A stretch of DNA of 22,883 nucleotides, taken from Amphimedon queenslandica. Lineage: Eukaryota > Porifera > Demospongiae > Haplosclerida > Niphatidae. Both the position numbers and the translations under genes were made by a program. The stretch covers positions 27,501-50,383 of the forward strand of contig NW_003546449.1 of assembly GCF_000090795.2 (NCBI RefSeq), read 5' to 3'. Shown here one piece after another: positions 1-17,701 of the stretch. A model generated the notes under the pieces. It was given only the letters and a program-made list of their open reading frames with translations. It ran no database searches and was not told the origin of the DNA. How positions within the stretch are numbered: position 1 is the first letter of the stretch; each line of letters starts with the position of its first letter.

Positions 1-1338
1 TCTAGAAAAGACAGAATTAAACAATTTAACTAAACTTAATAAAGGATGAACATGTACAGTGTACACATACATGTACATGTACATGGCATTTGGAGCTACT
101 TTAAAAATTTGTAAAAATTCAAATTTAATTGGAACCAGCTTAAACTTTCTAAACAACATAAGTTCGTGTACATGTATCAGGAAAAAAAGGAGATTCTCTC
201 CTTTTCATTTTTGGTAAAATTTGGCCAAAATTCCTGTACTACAGTACAGAGACTTTGACGAGATTTTTTAAATAAATCATAAAAAATCTAAACTTGATCA
301 AAATCAGCTCAAACTTTCTATGCAACAAGCTAAGCACCATGCCAAAATCCAGTGAAAAACAATCATACCAATTGTAACTTGTGATAGAAAATCTCTCTCT
401 CTCTCTCTCTATTTGTCTCTTTGTAACACAATATGTTTAGGTTGGTCACTTAATTACATTCCAGACAACAAAATGGAAGGAAAACTGCTATAGAAATATT
501 CACTAATGAAGAGATGCATGCAGTAATTTGATACACTACTACACAATGAATAATAATAATAATAAAAGTAATAATAACAACATTATAGGTAAGCAGCTGT
601 GGTAATAGGCTACGACTTGACAACCAAATGTCATGTGATGGGTATCGTAATATCATTATTACGGATAACCTGCTAACACATAATCAATTGTACGATAACA
701 ATATAGCCATGATACATACCAGCTGGAGCAGAGACACCAGCAATAGCAACAGAAAATATTTTAATTGTTCCAATAATAAGAAGAAACGGATACCATTGGA
801 ATGAATAGATGGTGTCATTATTGCAATAATAAAAATAATGTAAAACGGATCCCTTTGTATATGAAATGACACATTGAAAGAATTCAAAAATAACATGCAC
901 ATGTACAGCACATGTTCAAGTAGGGCGTCTATTTTAAGCAATGCATGTACTTCACTGCTACATTTTTGCACAATTAGCAGAGGAAGAGGTTCAAGTTAAT
1001 GAAATTTGGCAGTGATTTTAAAATATTCAACACAGTGACCACACCGTGTTCTTGGCAGGGATACAAAATGCCAATACATTAAGTACATGTACATGTACAT
1101 GTATATGTAAAAGCATCTTTAGTTTTGTTGATCTTAACTTATGATTAAAAAAGCATGTAAAGATAACTGAACCCTCAAGTGAATAATAACTTCATTTGCA
1201 ATACATGTACATGTACATGTACATGTACATGTACATGTACATGTACACCTGGACTAACATACTAATACTATCATCATACATATATATAATAACAAACTAT
1301 AATTATAAGTTGCATGTGATAATTATTGTACATGTAAT
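1..1338. other. Repeat-rich region left of the orphan gene, no secure gene
   Basis: This stretch is AT-rich, with a CT microsatellite (392-410), an AAT-type run (549-564) and palindromic TACATG hexamer arrays (about 66-85, 1083-1105, 1203-1247). Positions 90-345 hold two degenerate copies of a dispersed repeat that is also seen near 12600-12790. The shared words are a CATGTATCAGRAAA-like segment, a GTACTAYAGTACAG core and an ACTTTCTAYRCAACA-like segment. The only possible coding piece is a hydrophobic open stretch on the minus strand at 717-853, listed separately. No RNA gene was recognised. Confidence 0.6.
717..853 (-). other. Possible membrane-spanning exon, uncertain
   Basis: Read on the minus strand, an AAAG acceptor-like site is followed by an open segment of about 45 codons that ends at a GCTG|GTATGT donor-like site. 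The frame starts GSVLHYFYYCNNDTIYSF and continues into a hydrophobic run, FLLIIGTIKIFSVAIAGVSAPAG. A lysine inside a membrane-like helix followed by a small-residue, Pro-Ala-Gly turn loosely resembles CLC-type chloride transporters (K...TFG...PxGxF). I could not find a flanking exon that continues the frame, so this may be chance. It lies downstream of the orphan gene on the same strand and could be a further exon of it or part of another gene. Confidence 0.22.
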
Positions 1339-2050
1339 TTAATTACTGGTCACATTAGATGCATTCTCAGTATTACAGCTACTAACAGATCTACTTTTGC
1401 TTGTACATGTATTTATACATCCATCCACCCACACATGATAATTAGCCCAATCCTTAGCATACTTGAGTAATATATCCAGAGGCAGTGATTCAATGAGAGG
1501 CTCATCAGTCTCACTCTCTCCTCCTCCTGGCAGTGAGGGTGACTGGAGGTGAGTGGATACCTGCTCGTGGTGAAGGAGAGAGTCAGTAGATCCATCATCA
1601 CTTAATACACTATCATCATCATCTCTTCTGCTTTCTCCCTCTATCTCTCGCCTCCAGAAGAACAGGCGGGCTATAATGGCTCCCATCCCGTCTCCAGAGG
1701 CTACAAAAAGACCTTGCTGGACATGAAAAGAGCCCAAAAAAGGACTGGGAAAATTAGAGATTTTAGACAATATTGTATTTTAATTTTATTTCAGGAATTC
1801 GTTTTATTAGATTATTCGATTAATTAAAAGGTTTCGGGTACTCAAATACTACTAATGTCCGGAGTACTACTCGAGAGAATTTTTTACGGAAAAAAGAAAG
1901 ATGATGATAGTGGACTAGTATCGACTGGTGATAAAAATATTATTAGAAAATAAAATTAAAAATACTTACTCCATTTCCTACCAAGCCTCCATTCTGGACA
2001 GGTTTTGTCCCGCCGGACCTCCTGGCCTTGTAAGTGAGCAACTGTGCCAT
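1339..2050 (-). CDS. Unknown protein, two exons, about 152 aa
   Basis: Exon 1 runs from 2050 to 1970. Its ATG has A at -3 and G at +4, and it encodes MAQLLTYKARRSGGTKPVQN and seven more residues. It ends at a perfect GGA|GTAAGT donor. Exon 2 starts after a TCCAG acceptor at 1716 and stays open to a TAA at 1339-1341 (27 + 125 residues, phase 0). Visible features are a basic N-terminus, a short hydrophobic patch (MGAIIARLFFW, about residues 37-47), an acidic serine-rich middle (DDDDSVLSDDGSTDS) and a predicted amphipathic helix (PLIESLPLDILLKYAKDWAN). The tail is Ser/Thr/Asn-rich, so the true 3' end may instead use the GTACAAGC donor-like site inside exon 2. I do not recognise the family and assign no function. 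It is transcribed divergently from the Gli gene, with 457 bp between start codons, so the two may share a promoter. Confidence 0.6.
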
Positions 2051-2507
2051 TCTCTCTCTCTTCAGTGTAATGAAAGGCGAGGGGAGTAAGAGATTGAGGG
2101 GAGAGCAGCCAGTGAATGAAGGTAAACAGACACTAAAGTGTGCAAGTGGGCGTGTATCCATTTGGAATTTTCTTTCCTCCTTTCCATGTTTACGTTTGCA
2201 TAATTGGAGTAAAAAAGGAATTTACGGCAGAGCTTTGTTGTCTCTTCCTGCATTGCAATGGCTTCCTAGCTCAAGATTGTTGCCTCGAGTATAAACAAAG
2301 ACAAGACAGACTCATTTATTCCAGTTTCCAGGCCTGGTGTCACTTTAAGGGCCTCCGAGCAGGCTTAAGTCTTCATCTCCACAGCTAAAGGCAAACGTTT
2401 AAAAGCTCCTTTGAGCGGAATCAAAAGAAAAAGGCGTCGGGCTCTTGCTGCTGTCTTTAATTTGCCTCCAGAGCTGCAGAAAAGGACGCGCAGCATTCCT
2501 TCCAACC
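2051..2507. promoter_or_regulatory. Divergent intergenic promoter region
   Basis: These 457 bp separate two outward-facing ATGs: the orphan gene on the minus strand and Gli on the plus strand. On the plus strand a TATAAA sits at 2290-2295, which would place Gli transcription near 2320 and give a 5' UTR of about 190 nt. The 5' part just before the Gli ATG is more GC-rich. The orphan gene's leader is a GA-rich stretch immediately before its ATG. Start sites are inferred; no transcript evidence is available. Confidence 0.45.
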
Positions 2508-10386
<7,879 letters not shown>

Positions 10387-10750
10387 CTTGTGACTCTGTA
10401 GCGTATTGTACCGTATTGTGATTAATTAAATCTCTAGAGCCAGCCATATGTACTGTATGTATGTGTATATATATGGTCGTGTATATTTGCAAGTATGTGT
10501 GTGCATGTTGTAACATCACTTACTCATGTACATTGTTTATTAATAGTGAATGTCTTATTATTATTATTATTACTGTTACATAAGTATATATATATATATA
10601 TATATATTATCATTTTTAACACAATTGCTCCAGTGCTGTTTTTAAATCCTTTTCAATCTCCTTTGTATTTGTTATTATTTTTATTATTGTTTTTGTAATA
10701 GTTCCCCTCCCTATGCCTTTTCTTATTAAATAAAAAGTATCATTTTTGCT
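10387..10750 (+). other. Gli: Gli 3' UTR
   Basis: The region after the stop is AT-rich, with a (TA)n run at 10585-10608 and an ATT run near 10557-10571. A canonical AATAAA polyadenylation signal lies at 10729-10734, so the transcript probably ends near 10750. Confidence 0.6.
10729..10734 (+). terminator. Polyadenylation signal AATAAA for Gli
   Basis: This is the first canonical AATAAA downstream of the Gli stop codon on the coding strand, 343 nt after the stop. It follows a T-rich stretch. Confidence 0.55.
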
Positions 10751-10978
10751 AAAATAACAATTAGAAATTCCTCCGTGTAGAGTACACAATCACTCGCGAC
10801 TTACAATTGAATTAAGAGAAATCGACAAACAATTGGCTACATCAACTAGGACGCTACAATACTTGCACCTGTTATTGGAGACACAACAGTGTATGTTCGT
10901 GTACATGAACTTGTGCCACCATGTACAATTATCTATAGCTAAATGGTCAATTGCTCTTGTTTTGATTACTTTAAGGTG

Positions 10979-11148
10979 CTCTCTCTCTCTCCCTCCCTCC
11001 CTTTCTCTTTCTCCATCTCTTTTTCATTCTCTCTCTCTCTTTCTCCCTCCCTCCCCCTCTCTCTCTCCCTTTCTCCATCTCTTTCCCTTCCTCTCTCTCT
11101 TTCTCCCTCCCTTCCTCTCTCTCCTCCCTCCCTCCCTCTCTCTCTCTA
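10979..11148. repeat. 170-bp polypyrimidine tract
   Basis: The plus strand is almost entirely C and T, made of CTCT, CCCT and TTTCTC blocks with only a few interrupting purines (CCATCT, TTCATT). It consists of imperfect longer units (CTCTCTTTCTCCCTCCCT-like) repeated about three times. It sits about 230 bp past the Gli polyadenylation signal. Confidence 0.9.
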
Positions 11149-12599
11149 TACATTTGTCAGTGTTCCTAGTTATGTACATGTACATGTATATTACATGCAT
11201 GCATGAACTGACAAGCAGAAGTTCACATGTAGACACTCGGTGTAGCATGTAATTAATAATTGCAATAAAGGCATTGATCTGCGTGCGATGCATGACCCTT
11301 TAATTTGATTACTGACTCGAATTACACGGAGAGAGGAAAGGAGAGAGAGGTACGTACATGTACATGCACATGTACATGTATATAATTACGGTATTTTACC
11401 TTGTGTGCATATACAGCATATGTGGACATATGTGGCATTATTGATTTCTAATTGATATTTAACTGAAAACATTTGTGGGCCACAGGCAGTGTCTAGAATG
11501 CCTCACAGTCACAGACAAAGATTATTGTTTAATTATAAAGGAATTGTGTGTGAGGCAACACTTGCAGGATGTTACCTAAGGTCACTAATATGAATTTTAA
11601 CTTCAAGTTAGCTTATATTGTGCCTCTCTTTTCTTCCTTCCTCTCATTTTAACAGTCTTTATCTATCTGTACCACTAGTGTCTCATTATTCAGTTTTATT
11701 GTATGTTGTATTGATTCAAAATGTACTGATTCAATTCGCATGTGATAATACATGCATGCACAAAAATAAAACAATAATAATTATTAACAACAACAACAAC
11801 AACATTATTATTATCATCATTATTATTATTATTATTACTATCATGTCACAAGACACAGTTCCATCCTACACATGACAACAGATATACATGATCATGTACA
11901 TACATATACATACACATACAGGTACTATGCAAGACTGCAGTTCGTAAGAAACTAAAAGATATCAATCGTAATTATCAGTTAATATTTGTAACACAGTTTC
12001 TTTATTTCCTGGAGTAGTGCGATAGGAAGAATTGATATCTGCAGATAAAGAAGAACAAGAATGCAAGTACAATGTATACTAGCTCTAATGAACAGATGTC
12101 ACCAAACAGCAACAAAGATATGTACATGTACATCTACATGTACATTATGAGTTGTACAATGTACAGAATACATTGTACTTACTATAATTATGTGCATAAA
12201 CATAAAGACTATTAGTAACGCGGTAGCGTTACTAAGTAGGATTCACCCCACTTCAAAATGGCTTTATACATGTAGTACAATGCAGTGTTTGAGGTACACA
12301 TGGTTTAATGAACCAGATCAGTTCCTAATTAACGTAATCTAAACTCACTCCAATGGGTTATTATACAAAAGATAGGAAAAGGGTACAAAAGCTATAGGTA
12401 TGTATTGATTGTGATCATAAAAACTTATTGACACGTATCAATTAGTATATGTAGGTCACGTTAATTAGTCGGACACACACGAATCCAGTCAATTACAATA
12501 ACATTGTTATCATCAATAATTAAGACGAATGAAAACAATGGTAGAGATAACAGGAAAGAAAAGGAGTATCTCAAAAACAAAATATTAAAATTCCAAACT

Positions 12600-12790
12600 T
12601 CATATAACATAAGAGCATGTACATGTACATACAAATGTACATGTATCAGAAAACCAAAGTCCCTGTACTATAGTACAGGGACTTTGGCCCAATTTTGGAG
12701 AAACTTTAAAAATTCATTAAAAATCTAATTTTGATTGGAATCTGCTCAAACTTTCTACACAACATAAGCACATGTATATGCATTTTTTAA
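12600..12790. repeat. Dispersed repeat copy with a palindromic core
   Basis: This copy contains CATGTATCAGAAA, then a 34-bp perfect palindrome (12654-12687), then a diverged AT-rich tail with CTCAAACTTTCTACACAACA. The same words in the same order occur at 90-345, and CATGTATCAGGAAA also occurs at 4638. It has no coding capacity and looks like a non-autonomous interspersed repeat. Confidence 0.65.
12654..12687. repeat. Perfect 34-bp palindrome
   Basis: The half-site CCAAAGTCCCTGTACTA is followed directly by its exact reverse complement with no spacer. A degenerate version at about 232-258 keeps the GTACTAYAGTAC centre and the GACTTTG right arm. Confidence 0.95.
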
Positions 12791-12949
12791 AATATAAAAA
12801 AGAATTCTCTCATAGCAATTTTGACTACATCTTTAGTACATAAGTATCTGATTAAATTTTGAAGCAACTTTATAAAAATTTATCAAAATAAACAATTTAA
12901 AAAAATACAAAACTCACTTTTATAAAAAGAATAATTAATGCTCATCGTG

Positions 12950-13164
12950 CTATGATTGTGCGTGAACCTTCCAGCCGATTATCCTCGAGTCAAATCCACT
13001 GGAGAAGAGGTTGCAACGGCCGGGAGAAGATGAAGCCACTTGACTGTCACGTGACCAACAAACACAGTGAACCATCCTCACATGCTCCTATTGAAAGGAG
13101 GAGGAAGAGGGAGGAAAAGAGAGGGGAAGTGTGTAATAGATAAAAAGAAACAAAGAATGAAGAG

Positions 13165-13200
<36 letters not shown>

Positions 13201-16200
13201 TAAAATATAAACAACTAGTACATGTTTAGTTTCGTGCACTGCAGTAGAGTAGGAAAACTAGGAATTAATTAATTATGCAATTAATTAAGTGATATTGAAT
13301 TGTAGGTGAGAGTCCAATTAGAGTACAGTCTAGTAATTATATCAAATGGGCCATAAACTGACTAGGAGTGTTTTTGCAGTACAGCTCTAGGGCATAACGC
13401 TGCTTTCCCAAGCTAGAGCTACAAGGAAGGATGGGTGTCTATAAACATGAATATCAATTAGTTTAGACAGCCAGCAAATGGCCCGTTTATACTATAGTAC
13501 TGGGTACAGAATGTCTGTGATTTGTATAATTATTAGATTATGATCCTTGTCAGTTGTTATTTTCTAAAACCAGAGACAGGTTTTTCTGTCTGGCTGCGTC
13601 AAGACGGCTGCCAACTAATGAACCAAAAAGGCTCAATACTAAAACACGTACAACTCCATCAATGGACATATGATACTGTAACAGGTTAAAGTGTACAGTA
13701 GAGCTTTTACAACAAGGACACCCTCAAATAAGGACACTTTTAAAATGTGGACAGTTGATGTGTGGATACCATTGGTATAAACCTATATTATACTGTAAGT
13801 GAAGCACTGAAATGAGTATATACATCTCTGTATTGAGGACAGGTTATAGCAGAATAACGAGATTACAAAATGTTCATGTTACATCGTAGATATACATGTA
13901 TGTACATGTACATGTATATTATTATTATTACAATTCCTATTCCCTGACCTTTCTATTTCTATGAGGTAGAGTAGCTATCCTGTTCCCCCCCAGGTCATAC
14001 AGCCTGATGTGACTATTATCCATTGGGACTGCTAGTGCCTGGTGGTCGTGAGAGACTGAGATCCTGTTGATGCCACAGTCAAGACGAATGGAAGCAACAG
14101 GATAACGCATGTTGTGTAGATCCCAAATCTAAGTACATTAAAATAAAGACAGAATATAATTATAAGCAAAAAAAGAATGGAGAAGAATGGTTTCTAAAGG
14201 GCTGGGAAGAAAGAGATATGCCTACTGTCCATGAGGAATTTGTAACTCAATTTAAATTTTAAAATTGAGTTATTTAAAAAATTGAGAAAAAGCCATGAGA
14301 ATTGTACATTATATTAAAAATACATTTCTTTTAAAATGTCAAGTTTTACCACTAAACCAAGGAGAGTGTGTGTGTGTGTGTGTTGCTAACTTTAACAGTG
14401 TGATCATCTGAAGCACTAACAACATCATCACTGAGACTAAAAGCAGCTGATGTAACAGCTCTAGAAAAACAACAAAAAACAACTCGGTAAATGACAACCT
14501 ACTTATACAATTTATAGTTAAAATAAATTTATTATTTTTCCCTTACTTTGAGTGTCCTTGGAATACGTTGACGGAGTGAATGGGTGGAGCTCTGAAATCC
14601 CACAGTCGAAAAGTCGTGTCCCTAGAGGAAGTGACGACAAGGTTTTGTGTTGGATGAGTGCAGACGTGAGTGAGTTCTTGATCATGGCCTGAGGAGTTAG
14701 AAAGAGAATGAAAAAATATCTAAGTGCTACTTCAGTAATCAACTATTAAATACCACCACAATATTATAGCTAATACATGAATTTATTAATATACATGTAC
14801 ATGTACATGTACACTAGCAAGACAGCCAATGGAGTCAACAGTAAATAACATTCAGTAATGAGATACTGGACAAAAATACATTAAATTATCTTTATTAGTT
14901 AGCAATGCTGAGTATGTGTCCATGATGTGTTTATTTATTTCACTGGATATCATTTGCCAAGCCACACACCATCACCTCAACCATGAAATAACAAAATATG
15001 GAAAAGCGGTAGAAATTCGTTTATTACCGAATGCCTAGCATTCAAAAACAACGCAGTCATTTATTACTCAAAGCAAAAGAAAAACCATTTCTATTAGTCA
15101 ATGATGCACATGTACATATACATGTACACGTACATGTACATGTACATGTACATGTACATGTACATGTACATATACATACACATATACATTTACAGGTATA
15201 TGTACATGTGCATGTACATATACATGTACATATACATATACTGTACATGTACAGGTATATGTACATGTACATGTACATGTACACATACACCTGTACCTCT
15301 TAGTGTATGGACAGTGGTCCCAGTGTGGGTATCCCATAGACAAGCCGAATGGTCCCATGAAGCTGTCACCAGTTGATCACCTTCGGACATCCAATCACAC
15401 GCCATTACTGGACCTGGGCAGGGGAAGGAAAGAGAGAAAGAAAGAGAGAGAGAGAGAGGAGGGAAAAACAAAAATATATTAACTTGAACACATAAAAAAC
15501 ATATTATATGAATATATAAACATGTAAGTGCATATTGGGATAGAAATAATATATTTGCATAGTGAATATAATGTCCATTAATTGTTACCTGTATGTCCAG
15601 CTAGTGTTAGTAAAGGAGTCTTTAGAGTGGCCACACTGTTTGAGTCAATGTCTAGCATCTCATCATCGGAATAACCTCCTCTATCCTCACCTGATGAATC
15701 ATGCTTCATGTGCTAAAGAATAATAATAATTATAATCAAGTGTGTAGAGTGAAATTAAATTAACACTGTTGCATATGTACATGTACATAACATGCATCAA
15801 ATTAATGAAAGTGAACATTTTCTTTTGGAGCCATTTTTGATGCACAGTAATGTTGTACACTGCCATGTACACATCAGTACTGCATATACTGTACATGCAT
15901 ACTAAACAGTTATCATATTCTCTGAGTGTTAGTAAAGGTTATGGGCTACATGTAGGCACCATCTGGTGTTTACATTACTAAAAGATGAAAGACATTTTGA
16001 GGGATCGATCACTAAATCATAACTTAGCAACCTCATATCATGAAGAGAGGAGAGACATACAAACACAATGTGCATGTATATCTGATTCACATATCACTCC
16101 GATCTCAATACTGATTGAGGTGTTATCACTATTACTCACAATTATTTATACCTGACGCATGCAAAGTAGCCATATTAAGACTGATAACAAGCAAAACAAT

Positions 16201-17663
16201 AAACAAATAAATAATCATTTCTTATGAAACTTCAACATTCATTACTATAAAGGTGTATGTAATGTACAATGTACTGTAGTGTACATGTACATGTGCATTT
16301 AAGCATAAATTATAATGTTGTACTTGTTTTCCTAAAGCAGTGACTGTTGTCTTCCATACGTGAGCAGTTCCATCGCCAGATGCTACAAATGGAATTGACA
16401 TAAGAGTATACACACCCAACAATTTGTACATGTTTTCATAATTCCGTTGAGAATGTTTTCCCATTTGCTCCACAGTGTCACAACTCTCCTCACTTCTCTC
16501 TGTTTAATTCACACTATCTCTCTCTCTCTCTCTCTCTCTTTCTGTGTACATGCATCTAAATATCTCTCTGGCTCTCACATTTTTCTCCTTCCCCCCCCCC
16601 CTTTCTCTCCTTTCCCCTCTCTCCCCTGTCTCTCCTTACCAGTACAAGCAATTTGATCCATAGGGTGGAATGTGATACAATTTACTGTAAAAGGAAAGAG
16701 ATATGAAGCAAACACTCATGAACAGCTGCTACGCTCCATCACATGTATTTGTGCAAATCACATGTACAGGTGTATGTGTGACATGATTTTCAATTATTTG
16801 AGTTATTCGTTGTACCTGATCCAGTGTGACCTGTATACTTCAATAGCATCGTCCCAGCATTGACATCCCACAAAGAAGCAGTGGTATCTACCAGTAGGAG
16901 AATAGGAACAAAAGGAAGAGTATGAATTAATGCATGGACTATTGCACTGTAGAGTATAATGGAGTATGGTAGAGAGCAGAAGGCATGCATATGTACAAAT
17001 GATGTTCCTTTTTTCCTAACCAGCTGAAGCAGATCCAAGTATTGCCTGTCCTCCATTTCTTGTGAATGATACGTGCCAGACTCCATCTTTATGGCCATTG
17101 AAGCTACTAACGTAAGAACAGTCGAGTGACTGCTTCAAATTACTGGTTGTCTAAAGAGAGAGAGAGGGAGAGAAAGAAGGAGAGAAAGGAGAGAGAGAGA
17201 GAGGGAGAGAAAGAAGGAGAGAAAAGAGAGAGAGAGAGAGAGAGGGGAATATACAGTAGATATAGATAGAGGGAGAGATGAGGTAATGAAGGTACTAATG
17301 GCTACCAGTATTGGAGTAGAATAGCCTTACCTTCTTTGATCCTGGCATTAGCTTCTTCTTAGTGATAGTTGAGCCAGCTGTAAGTAAATAATAATATCAT
17401 AAGTAAACAAAACCAACTCACTCAATACAATACATTAGCCAAACCATCGCACCAATAGATAAACATAAACACACTAACAATACTCCCTACATGTACAGTA
17501 CATGTACATGTACATGTATGTATATCTAAGGAAACATTATATATATATAAGGTAATAGTTTATTTAATGTTAATGTGTTGAATGGTGACATGCAAACTCA
17601 GTATAATGTGATATAATGATGCAACAAAGACACAAAGAGGAGAGACAATAACTGGGAGAGAAA

Positions 17664-17701
<38 letters not shown>

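Larger units (their letters stand above)
10751..12949. other. Convergent intergenic region between Gli and WDR37
   Basis: The two genes point at each other across this 2.2 kb. It holds a long polypyrimidine tract (10979-11148), TACATG hexamer arrays (about 11172-11190, 11354-11380, 12119-12146, 12613-12645), a CAA/ATT-rich run (11789-11838), and a dispersed repeat with a perfect palindrome (12600-12790). Open frames here are low-complexity translations. An AATAAA on the minus strand at 11999-12005 could serve WDR37 but would imply a 3' UTR of about 950 nt. Confidence 0.7.
13088..13948 (-). other. WDR37: WDR37 last intron (intron 12) with GA run and GGACAC repeat
   Basis: This 861-bp intron is the gene's longest. 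A GA microsatellite occupies 13159-13200. At 13700-13860 there is a dispersed repeat built on AAGGACAC words (AAGGACACCCTCAAATAAGGACAC). Related words occur in inverse orientation at 20260-20510. TACATG hexamers lie near the donor (13893-13918). Confidence 0.8.

Noticed and set aside
2445..2507. Earlier Gli start giving 21 extra residues
   Set aside because: The upstream in-frame codon is TTG, not ATG. The first in-frame ATG at 2508 has a strong ACCATGG context.
10833..11293. Open frames of about 60-140 codons on both strands
   Set aside because: They are translations of the polypyrimidine tract (SLSLPPS or REREGGR). There is no domain and no splice logic.
12952..13143. Plus-strand open frame of 63 codons
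   Set aside because: It is the antisense shadow of WDR37 exon 13, whose minus-strand frame matches the family's last WD repeat.
15031..15471. Overlapping open frames on both strands through the hexamer array
   Set aside because: They translate the TACATG microsatellite ([18 protein letters not shown]). Only the 15297-15413 part on the minus strand is coding, as WDR37 exon 9.
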